A DNA stretch of 60,000 bases. It comes from Nematostella vectensis (taxonomy: Eukaryota > Cnidaria > Anthozoa > Actiniaria > Edwardsiidae). Of this stretch, positions 12,101 through 24,100 are shown in pieces. The position numbers were made by a program, and so were the translations under genes. The DNA is taken from assembly GCF_932526225.1 (NCBI RefSeq), contig NC_064034.1, positions 1,228,001-1,288,000 on the forward strand. The letters are read 5' to 3'. How positions within the stretch are numbered: position 1 is the stretch's first letter; every line of letters begins with the position of its first letter. A model generated the notes under the pieces. That model searched no databases and had not been told where the DNA came from. It saw nothing but the letters and a program-made list of their open reading frames with translations.

Positions 12101-15100
12101 GGACTCTCGACGTGGGCTAGGTCTGATCTTATCCCTGTTTTTAATTTCCGTGGACTCTCGACATGGGCTAGGTCTGATCTTATCCCTGTGTTTAGTTTCC
12201 GTGGACTCTCGACATGGGCTAGGTCTGATCTTATCCCTGTGTTTAGTTTCCGTGGACTCTCGACATGGAACCGTACACCTCGGATGGGGTGGCACGACGC
12301 GAACAAGCTAACGCCTCTCCAGACACGGACAGTGACAACGGTAGCGTGACATCTTCCAGCCAATCACTAAACTCCATACACTCCAACAGCAGCGTGACCG
12401 TCACACCATCCGAGATCACGTACGACCTGGTGGGGGCTATTGTGCACAGTGGGCAGGCTAATGCTGGCCATTACTATTCGTACATCAAGGATAGGAGGTT
12501 GGTATGCGTGTTACTCAGTCACCTACACTTAGAAATCACGTTACTCTACACGCACGCCAGAGAACTTCGAAAAAATAAAATCTTTCAAAGAAAATTAGCC
12601 CTTCCTGGCAAAGAAAATCATGGCTCATTTGAAAGCGCCAAAAAACTGCTTTTCATTATTGCTATTGTCCCGCTAAAAAAAAAACACGTTTTGAAATTTG
12701 TCACCCAACAATTCACGTTATGTTTTTAGTGTCTGTCGCCTATTATAGGCGCGTTGCTAGAATTTGCCTCTGGAGATGTGCGGGTATAGACACTATATTC
12801 TAGCGTCATAATTAAAAAGATGCGAGTCCTCGCACCTCATCTAGATTAATACTCATTGCGGTGAGGGAGGGATACGTCCCGGTATATTCGTATCGTTCTT
12901 CCACTATTATTTGTTTGGCTATCACACATGACATCGAAGAATTAACCTTTGCCCTGACGCAGGAGTGGCGCAGAAGGTGCCGAGACGTACGGCAAATGGT
13001 TCAAGTTTAATGACACCATCGTGGAGGAGTTTGAGATGACGGAGGAGAGCGTAGAGGCCGAGTGCTTTGGTGGGACATACAAGGCCACTGTCTACGACAC
13101 TGGTACGTACGGCGGTAACAGTTTGTGTCTTCTGTAGAGACGGAAGGTTGACTGCACATACGATTCTAGTAGCTTGTGTCTTTTTTAGAGAAGGGAAGGC
13201 GACTTGTACGTACGATGCCAGACATAAAAGGGTCATTTGTAGGTACGATGCTAGAAACAATGAGAGTTGTATGTACGATTCTAGTAGCTTGTGTCTTCTT
13301 TAGAGAAGGAAAGGCGACTTGTACGTACGATGCCAGACATAAAAGGGTCATTTGTAGGTACGATGCTAGAAACAATGAGAGTTGTATGTACGATTCTAGT
13401 AGCTTGTGTTTTCTTTAGAGAAGGAAATGTACAGGACCCGAAATGATCCCAGGACCCGAAACGATCCCAGGACCCGAAACGATCCCCAAAAGTTCCCCAA
13501 CTGATCCCGGGACCCGAAACGATCCCCAAGAGTCCCCGAAATGAACCCCAAGGAATTACAGTAATGGACAACTAAAGGAATGTGTAAGGATTGGCTTTCA
13601 GTTTTAAAAACATATGAAACATTTAGCTTTGTTTGTGTTATTAAAAGGGAATTTACATTAACTAAAACTATAGTATTAAAATTTTAATATACGACTGCGG
13701 GGGAATACAGTGGTTGAGTCAGAAATTGGGGTCAACTAACAATTCTTTGTGACAGTAATTTGAAGAACCCGGCGTGGATAAATCATTTTTACATAACAAG
13801 CCATAAAAGAAAGTCTTTACAGATAGGACATGCTGCTTTTTATAGGAAGCGAAATATTTTAAAGTTTTTTTTTTTTTGGCATGTTTGTCTTCGGTGAATG
13901 AAAGACCTATCATATCATGAGATCATGCCGGGGTGTACGCACGACTACACGAGGAAGTTCAAAACTCACATAATATTGCTTTCAACAAAAGCCACATCCT
14001 CTTAATATTTTGCAACGGTAGTAGAAGGGTTGTTCGAGTGCATTACTCAGTGTGCTTTTGTCATTCCATCTTCTCGGCCAAACCGGCTGCCTAAAATGTG
14101 TCGGTAAATATTCGCTCGTGTGGACAAGGATTTCGTGGTGAAATACATGTTTAGTAGGTTGTCGAATGAATATTAGTTTTTAGGGGTGATGTTTACCGGA
14201 AATGAGATTTATAGTGTCAGAGTCATGTGTCGGAACCGCAAAATGTTTAGAGTGTGATGGAAGGTCAAACGTTTGAATGTTCTGAGCAAAGCTGTGCTAT
14301 GTTTATACATGCTGTATTTCTTTCAGTAGCAATTAAAAGTTGTGTATTTGTTTTAGACTCTGTTTATAGGTTTAACGCCGGGCAATGTAATAAATAGAAG
14401 TATTGTGTTGAAATTTAATATTTTTAAGTCACGTTGTTTAGAAATCGAGTCGCTGTTAACCCTTAATTATGCTTCAAGAATTGCAAGTATTTCTTCTGCT
14501 TTCCCTTTTTCCATTACCGCAATTCCTTTGGGTTGATTTCGGGGACTCCTCGGTATCGTTTCGGGTCCGAGGATCAGTTGGGGTACTTTTGGGGATCATT
14601 TCGGGTCCTGGGATCGTTTCGGGTCCTGGGATCATTTCGGGTCCTGTACAGAAAGGCGACTTGTACGTACGATGCCAGACATAAAAGGGTCATTTGTAGG
14701 TACGATGCTAGAAACAATGAGAGTTGTATGTACGATTCTAGTAGCTTGTGTCTTCTTTAGAGAAGGAAAGGCGACTTGCACGTACGATGCCAGACATAAA
14801 AGGGTCATTTGTAGGTACGATGCTAGAAACAATGAGAGTTGTATGTACGATTCTAGTAGCTTGTGTCTTCTTTAGAGAAGGATAGGCGACTTGTACGTAC
14901 GATGCCAGACATAAAAGGGTCATTTGTAGGTACGATGCTAGAAACAATGAGAGTTGTATGTACGATTCTAGTAGCTTGTGTCTTCTTTAGAGAAGGAAAG
15001 GCAACTTGTAGGTACGATGCCAGACACGGAAGGGTGATTTGTAGGTACGATGCTAGAGACGATGAGACTTGTACGTACGATTCTAGTAGCTTGTGTCTTC

Positions 15101-18100
15101 TGTAGAGAGAAAGGGTGACTTGTACGCTAGTAGCTTGTGTGTTCTGTAGAGATTGAAAGGCGACTTCCAGGTACGATGCCAGACATGAAAGGGTGATTTG
15201 TAGGTACGATGCTAGAAACAATGAGACTTGTATGCACGATTCTAGTAGCTTGTGTCTTCTGTAGAGAAGGAAGGGCGACTTGTAGGTACGATGCCAGACA
15301 CGGAAGGGTGATTTGTAGATACGATGCTAGAAACAATGAGACTTGTATGTACGATTCTAGTAGCTTGTGTCTTCTTTAGAGAAGGATAGGCGACTTGTAG
15401 GTACGATGCCAGACATAAAAGGGTCATTTGTAGGTACGATGCTAGAAACAATGAGAGTTGTATGTACGATTCTAGTAGCTTGTGTCTTCTTTAGAGAAGG
15501 AAAGGCGACATCCAGGTACGATGCCAGACACGGAAGGGTGATTTGTAGATACGATGCTAGAAACAACGAGACTTGTATGTACGATTCTAGTAGCTTTCTT
15601 CTGTAGAGAAGGAATGGCGACTTGAACGTACGATGCTAGTAGCTTGTGTCTTCTGTAGAGATGGAAAGGCGACTTGTAGGTACGATGCCAGACACGGAAG
15701 GGTGATTTGTAGGTACGATGCTAGAAACAATGAGACTTGTATGTACGATTCTAGTAGCTTGTGTCTTCTGTAGAGAAGGAAGGGCGACTTGAACGTACGA
15801 TTCGAGTAGCTAGTGGCTGACTAGGGCTATTATATGTTTGCAGTAAACTCGTACCCAGAGACGCGGCATCGCTACTGGAGTGCGTACATGCTGTTCTACG
15901 AGGCCTCCGATGCCAACAAGATGCTCTCAGTGCACCCGAGCCGAGGGCCCTTGGTGCGACAAGAGGCGGTCATAGAGGGCAGGTGCGTGACGTGGTGCGA
16001 TGTGACCTTACGTGAGGTGGTGTGACATGAACTTGTGTGACGTGACCTTACGTGACATGATGTGACAAGAACTTATGTAACGTGGTGTGACATGACCTTG
16101 CGTGACCTGGTGTGACATGACCTTACGTGGCGTGGTGTGTCATGCCCTAGCCTTGATTCTACGTGATATTGTGATTGCTAGAGGTTTATGCGACATGACA
16201 TTCGGCTCTAAATGTATACTTTATGTAGTATAAGGCGCCTTTGCCTTGTCTTAATGTTGCGTGTATTGGCACTGGGCAATGTATATATGTTTTGTCACCG
16301 GTCAATCTAAACTTTATGAAGTCTGAAGGGCTGGTCACGCGGACGTTTTTTCTTCAAATTTTCACTCATTTGCAACTCTCAGCTTTTCAACCATTTCTAC
16401 TTTTGGCAACAACTTTTTTCAAGCCGCAACATGAAATTAATGCGTAAAATAGCGCGTGACATTTTTTGCGAGACTAGTTGCAACCAAGAGGTGTAGGTGT
16501 AGATAGGGCCTTAAGCCGCCTTTGCCTTGTTGCAGATCAAACCCTCCATCCCCGAGCTCGTCATCCGTCTCGTCTAGCTCCGGACCCCCCTCCCCCACGC
16601 GCACAGATGGCCTCAGCCAACTTACTGCCCTCGTACAAAAGGGTGAACGAAAGGGAATATTCCGGGACAAAATGCCTGCTAGTATACAGAGAATGGTATG
16701 TATAGGGTGTACGAAAGGTAATATTCCGGGACAAAATTCTTGCGAGTATACAGAGAATGGTATGTATAGGGTGTACGAAAGTTAATATTCCGGGACAAAA
16801 TTCTTGCGAGTATACAGAGAATGGTATGTATAGGGTGTACGAAAGTTAATATTCTGGGACAAAATTCTTGCGAGTATACAGAGAATGGTATGTATAGGGT
16901 GTACGAAAGTTAATATTCCGGGACAAAATTCTTGCGAGTATACAGAGAATGGTATGTATAGGGTGTACGAAAGTTAATATTCCGGGACAAAATTCTTGCG
17001 AGTATACAGAGAATGGTATGTATAGGGTGTACGAAAGTTAATATTCCGGGACAAAATTCTTGCGAGTATACAGAGAATGGTGTGTATAGGCTGCTGTCGT
17101 TGTAAGGAGATGATACACGATATGTGATATACTGGGCATTTGTTTTACTTGTACGATTATGGAAACGCAATGGCTCGAGGTTATGATCAAAGTTCTTATA
17201 ATCTTCTTATAAAATAAGCATAGATAAGCTATCAAATTCTGAAAATAGAACTGAATTTGATCGAAGTTTTCACAGAGATTTGAGAATACCCGCTAATTTT
17301 TGTTTTGGCCGCTTGTCAGGGGATTGAATAGATGGTGTCGTTTTCTGTGGTGCGTGTTTTTTGGTATTAAAATCTGCGCGCTTGCCATCCCTCCATGCAT
17401 TATTTTTCTGTTATTTATTCTTTTTTATTTTGTTTTTTCTGCTTTGCAGGTCCACGCAGAGAATCTACAGTTTATGCAGAATCGAGATGTTTACAATACT
17501 GACTACTTCAAGTTCATCCTCAATCTCGCTACCTGCAACGTAAGATGAAGTCTTGACGTTGAAACTCCAAATACTCGTCCATCAACAGAATGTGTTAACC
17601 CGCAGCCGTTTAATTTCTAAATTCGACAGTCGGGCCATGATCAGTCGGACATCAATCCTGCCCGGCCGCTCTACGAATTTTTCTTGCGCCCAAGGACCCA
17701 TTCCCCTTCCCTTTTAGCCACAGCCACTTAATTGCACGTTTAGTGAGTCGGAAGAAATTGTTTAGTTAAGGTTGGTTCTTACAAGGACGCAAGTGCAAGC
17801 GTAAGCGCAAACGGAAGCGCAACACAAGTGAGAATCGGTCAAACACAAGCGCAGCAAAATAAATTCAAGCAGTTGCTATCTCTTGCGCTTGCGTTCCAGT
17901 AAGAATCGGGAAATACGTGCGTTGCGCTTGCGCTTACGTCCAAGTTAAAAGCGACCTTTAAATTGTTATTTATGGTTGTTTGTTTACTTCATGTATTTAA
18001 TATAGTCGTTTGTTAACTTCATGTATTTATGGTAATTTGTTTACTTCGTGTATTCGTGGTTGTTTGTTGACAGCGGAGCTTCGTGTCCAACAAGCAAGTG

Positions 18101-21100
18101 TTGTTTGCCGTGTGCAGTCTACAACTTTCCATACAATTCCTGTTTAACACATACTTCAGGACCACTAAGAAGCTAAGGTAAGTCTGAGGTTAACCCACCG
18201 TTAGCTAGTTTACTGTCTACCGTCATACATTCACACCCACAGCTACTCGTGCAACATAACCCCCTCCCCGATGTAATGGTAGGGGACAATATTGCAATGT
18301 TATAAGCGTCCAATGTTCACAGATATAGCCCCATAAGGCTATGCAGGGTTTCTTGTTGTATAACGTCTAGTGATCTCGCAGATATATCCTAATGCAGTGC
18401 AAATTTTAGAATTGTAATACTATAAGTGTTTAATGTTTTGCAACCCATTTCCCAATGCAATGCATTGTAGATCCCAGAATCGCGGTGCTACCAGAAAAAC
18501 AATATTGCAAGAGAATAATCAGTTAAGAAAAGGCTTAAAAATCCTACAAACCCCTCTGTTGTTAAAAAAAGGATACTAAATCCTACAAACCCCTCTGTTG
18601 TTAAAAAAAGGATACTTGATCCTACAAACCCCTCTGTTGTTAAAAAAAGGATACTTGATCCTACAAACCCCTCTGTTGTTAAAAAAAGGATACTTAATCC
18701 TACAAACCCCTCTGTTGTTAAAAAAAGGATACTTGATCCTACAAACCCCTCTGTTGTTAAAAAAAGGATACTTAATCCTACAAACCCCTCTGTTGTTAAA
18801 AAAAGGATACTTGATCCTACAAACCCCTCGGTTGTTAAAAAAAGATACTTAATCCTACAAACCCCTCTGTTGTTAAAAAAAGGATACTAAATCCTACAAA
18901 CCCCTCTGTTGTTAAAAAAAGGATACTTAATCCTACAAACCCCTCTGTTGTTAAAAAAAGGATACTTAATCCTACAAACCCCTCTGTTGTTAAAAAAAGG
19001 ATACTAAATCCTACAAACCCCTCTGTTGTTAAAAAAAGGATACTTGATCCTACAAACCCCTCTGTTGTTAAAAAAGGATACTAAATCCTACAAACCCCTC
19101 TGTTGTTAAAAAAAGGATACTAAATCCTACAAACCCCTCTGTTGTTAAAAAAAGGATACTAAATCCTACAAACCCCTCTGTTGTTAAAAAAAGGATACTA
19201 AATCCTACAAACCTGTTCTGTTGTTAAAAAAAGGATACTAAATCCTACAAACCCCTCTGTTGTTAAAAAAAGGATACTAAATCCTACAAACCCCTCTGTT
19301 GTTAAAAAAAGGATACTAAATCCTACAAACCCCTCTGTTGTTAAAAAAAGGATACTTAATCCTACAAACCCCTCTGTTGTTAAAAAAAGGATACTAAATC
19401 CTACAAACCCCTCTGTTGTTAAAAAAAGATACTAAATCCTACAAACCCCTCTGTTGTTAAAAAAGGATACTTAATCCTACAAACCCCTCTGTTGTTAAAA
19501 AAAGGATACTTGATCCTACAAACCCCTCTGTTGTTAAAAAAAGGATACTTAATCCTACAAACCCCTCTGTTGTTAAAAAAAGGATACTTAATCCTACAAA
19601 CCCCTCTGTTGTTAAAAAAAGGATACTAAATCCTACAAACCCCTCTGTTGTTAAAAAAAGGATACTAAATCCTACAAACCCCTCGGTTGTTAAAAAAAGG
19701 ATACTTAATCCTACAAACCTCTCTGTTGTTAAAAAAAGGATACTTAATCCTACAAACCCCTCTGTTGTTAAAAAAAGGATACTTAATCCTACAAACCCCT
19801 CTGTTGTTAAAAAAAGGATACTTAATCCTACAAACCCCTCTGTTGTTAAAAAAAGGATACTTGATCCTACAAACCCCTCTGTTGTTAAAAAAAGGATACT
19901 AAATCCTACAAACCCCTCTGTTGTTAAAAAAGGATACTTGATCCTACAAACCCCTCTGTTGTTAAAAAAGGATACTTGATCCTACAAACCCCTCTGTTGT
20001 TAAAAAAAGGATACTTAATCCTACAAACCCCTCTGTTGTTAAAAAAAGGATACTTAATCCTACAAACCCCTCTGTTGTTAAAAAAAGGATACTAAATCCT
20101 ACAAACCCCTCTGTTTTTAAAAAAAGGATACTAAATCCTACAAACCCCTCTGTTGTTAAAAAAAGGATACTAAATCCTACAAACCCCTCTGTTGTTAAAA
20201 AAAGGATACTAAATCCTACAAGCCCCTCTGTTGTTAAAAAAAGGATACTAAATCCTACAAACCCCTCTGTTGTTAAAAAAAGGATACTAAATCCTACAAA
20301 CCCCTCTGTTGTTAAAAAAAGGATACTAAATCCCACAAACCCCTCTGTTGTTAAAAAAAGGATACTTAATCCTACAAACCCCTTTGTTGTTAAAAAAAAA
20401 GGATACTTGATCCTACAAACCCCACTGTTGTTAAAAAAGGATACTTAATCCTACAAACCCCTCTGTTGTCCCAGGATGCAGACGCAGGAGTGGTGTGAGG
20501 CGGTGGAATTCTTGCTGCGCGGTAACAGCGAGGCGTGCACGTGGTTTGTGCAGTTCTTATCAGGAGAAAGGGGCAAAGGCTACATCAGGTAAGGGGAAAG
20601 GGGCAAAGGCTACATCAGGTAAGTGGGGGGGGGGGAGTTAACTTCCTATGGTCTTTTACCCCCCTCCCCTACTCCCCGTACCATTTTCAAAATTTTAACT
20701 GCAGCTGCTGTCTCCCTCATCAGACCTTTCCTACTAGAAGCTCCATCAGCTGAAGTGCGGAAGACTTTTTCACGAATTCTGGTCTTCACTTTTGAGAGCT
20801 ATATTCACCATGGTGGCAGCATAGTAAGTGAACGTTACGCTAAGACCGATTTGTTATACAGATCTATCCCCAAGCACCCCTTTAACAAGTATTTCAAGAA
20901 TAAAATACAATGAGGGGAAGTATCTGAAAAGAAATTTTTCAAGTTCTACTGGTCCCGCCCCAGTTCTCAAGATCTGATTCCAGAAACCACATTTAACTGT
21001 ATTATTCTCTAGTAGTCCGGCCCGTTCTATTCTCTGATTAATTTCTTGCTAAATTGACGTGAAATATGACAGTGTTCCGTGTGTTTCTAGGAGTCCAGCC

Positions 21101-24100
21101 TGTTCTATTCTCAGATTGATTCCTTGCTCACTTGGTCTAATATATCAAAGTGTTCCGTGTGTTTCTAGGAGTCAGGTCCGGTCCGTTCTATTCTCTGATT
21201 GATTCCTTGCTCACCATGTGTAACCGTGATGTGACAGTATTCCGTGTGTTTCTAGGAGTCCGGTCTGTTCTATTCTTTGATTGATTCCTTGCACGCCTTA
21301 TGTAACCGTGATCTGACAGTGTTCCGTGTGTTTCTAGGAGTCCGGCCCGTTCTATTCTCTGATTGATTCTTTGCTCGCCATGTGTAACCGTGATGTGATT
21401 GATCACCACAAGACGTGCGCAGAGTACTTCTGGGCGCTAAATAGATACGCCAACATAGTGAGTAGCCTGTCCACTACCTGTGGATGGGACGATCTTCCTT
21501 AGTAGACAAAAAAGACAGTTTTTATGCCGCACTCCCCCCCCTTACATTACACATATAGCGCCGCAAACACTAACCATGAGAGTTAGGTTTACTTGTCTAA
21601 GGAGCGAATACCTTGTGCGCCCGGGAAATACTTGTCTAAGGAGCGAATACCTTGTGCGCCTGGGAAATACTTGTCTAAGGAGCGAATTCCTTGTGCGCCT
21701 GGGATATACTTGTCTAAGGTGCGAATACCTTGTGCGCCTGGGAAATACTTGTCTAAGGAGCGAATTCCTTGTGCGCCTGGGATATACTTGTCTAAGGTGC
21801 GAATACCTTGTGCTATCCTCTCTACCCTTCGCACTTTCTGCAAACGCGTAGCTATTAATTAATGGAGGGTCTGCATAGGTTAAGATATAAAAATCAAGTA
21901 ATCTTAGATTGTTGGACAAGAAAAAACTGCTTTATGGCGATCGAGGGAGATGCCGCTATGGCCCCCCTAGTTACGCCCCTATGCTATCGGCTGCCCCTAG
22001 TTACGCCCCTTTGCTGACCTCAGGCTATCGGCTGCCCCTAGTTACGCCCATTTGCTGACCTCAGGCTATCGGCTGCCCCTAGTTACGCCCCTATGCTGAC
22101 CTCAGGCTATCGGCTGCCCCTAGTTACGCCTCTTTGCTGACCTCAGGCTATCGGCCCCCCCTAGTTACGCCTCTTTGCTGACCTCAGGCTATCAGCTGCC
22201 CCTAGTTACGCCTCTTTGCTGACCTCAGGCTATCGGCTGCCCCTAGTTACGCCTCTTTGCTGACCTCAGGCTATCGGCTGCCCCTAGTTACGCCTCTTTG
22301 CTGACCTCAGGCTATCGGCTGCCCCTAGTTACGCGTCTTTGCTGACCTCAGGCTATCGGCCCCCCCTAGTTACGCCTCTTTGCTGACCTCAGGCTATCGG
22401 CTGCCCCTAGTTACGCCTCTTTGCTGACCTCAGGCTATCGGCTCCCCCTAGTTACGCCCATTTGCTGACCTCAGTCTATCGGCTGCCCCTAGTTACGCCC
22501 CTATGCTGACCTCAGGCTATCGGCTCCCCCTAGTTACGCCCATTTGCTGACCTCAGGTTATCGGCCCCCCTAGTTACGCCCCTTTGCTGACCTCAGGCTA
22601 TCGGCTGCCCCTAGTTACGCCCATTTGCCGACCTCAGGCTATCGGCTCGCCTAGTTACGCCCCTTTGCTGACCTCAGGCTATCGGCTGCCCCTAGTTACG
22701 CCCCTATGCTGACCTCAGGCTATCGGCTGCCCCTAGTTACGCCCCTATGCTGACCTCAGGCTATCGGCTCCCCCTAGTTACGCCCCTATGCTGACCTCAG
22801 GCTATCGGCTGCCCCTAGTTACGCCTCTATGCTTACCTCAGGCTATCGGCTCGCCTGTCTTCGACAACTATATTATACTTGACTTATCGGACGTTTATTT
22901 TCGTTTAGCGGCGTAAGACCTGTGAGCACCTGATAGCAAGAGAGACCTTCCAGCTTTTTCTCAGCTTTCTTGTTGGACCCTCTACAGAATACGTAAGTAG
23001 AGTTCTCTCGTGTGATGCCTGACCAAGTCGTATTGCAGGCTAGGAATCGAGCCTACGTGATGTTTAACGGTTAAACCTTATACGCTCTTTTTGTAAGAAT
23101 CTTTTAATAAGAACGTAGAGCCTCAGATAGCAGCAAAAATACCCTGGGTACCAGAGCTTCCAAACTTCTCTCGTCCAGTGACCCTCAGCCAAAATGCCGT
23201 GAAGAGCGAAGCGAAAAAAAATTGATGCGTTCTAAAATGCAGAATCAAAATTGTTCATTGGGTATTATATTTTTATACTGTATACCGTGGACATCCTTTA
23301 GACAATTCTCCAAAAACAAGAACGGCCCAGTTTCAACTGAAGATTAGACGTTTTTATAAAAAGAAAGAAAGTATACGACCACGAAATACCTTCTTTGAAT
23401 TAAAAAGACAAGACAGAATACATTAAGACGTTTTTTCTTTGTTGTCTATAATGTTTTTATTTGGTCCGTTTGGTGATTCGCTGAAGAAATCAAGAAAGCA
23501 GCAGCTGTAAATTTATACGAACAGTTTGGTTGACGTAGTTTCGCTTATTCTGGAATCCGGCTAATTCTGTTATTGCTTTTTTATTAAAATTTAAGCTCCT
23601 TGGGGAATCTACCCGAAACCACTCTTTTCTGATCTTTTTTAGATAAACCTAAATTCTAGGTTTGATCTGTACTAGTTTTACTTTGCTTTAAAGACAAATG
23701 TTTGTTGATTGGAGTTTTGAATCCTATCTCGGCGTCACGCATTCAAATTAGTAACACATAAACAATACCGGTCTCTTTAAGCTACGTTGGGTTTTGTATA
23801 ATTACCGCGTTACTCATGGATGACTTGGACTTTAGACTCTCATCTTGAGAACTACCTTTGCCGTGTTAATATTGCTCCCAAATGCTCGGTCTGATCGAAA
23901 TATTGAACTTCGTGCTTGGGAATTAGAATGAAGGCCACCACTCGGAGATCTCGGCGGCGCTACCGAAAATCGGCTAAAAACGAAAGCCAAACAACACTAG
24001 AGAAAAATGATGTTGAAGCTCTAACAGAAAAACAACCGCGATCGGAGCAAAACAATCGCAATTCAGTCATGATTGATAGGGAGACTGTGCAAGCAGAGAG

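Noticed and set aside
11822-12363. Long overlapping ORFs on both strands (146-170 codons)
   Set aside because: They translate the 51-bp repeat, whose length is a multiple of three; the plus-strand USP24 exon at 12247 explains the only conserved part.
18598-20336. ORFs with [12 protein letters not shown] or [10 protein letters not shown] repeats
   Set aside because: Translations of the 39-bp minisatellite in both directions.
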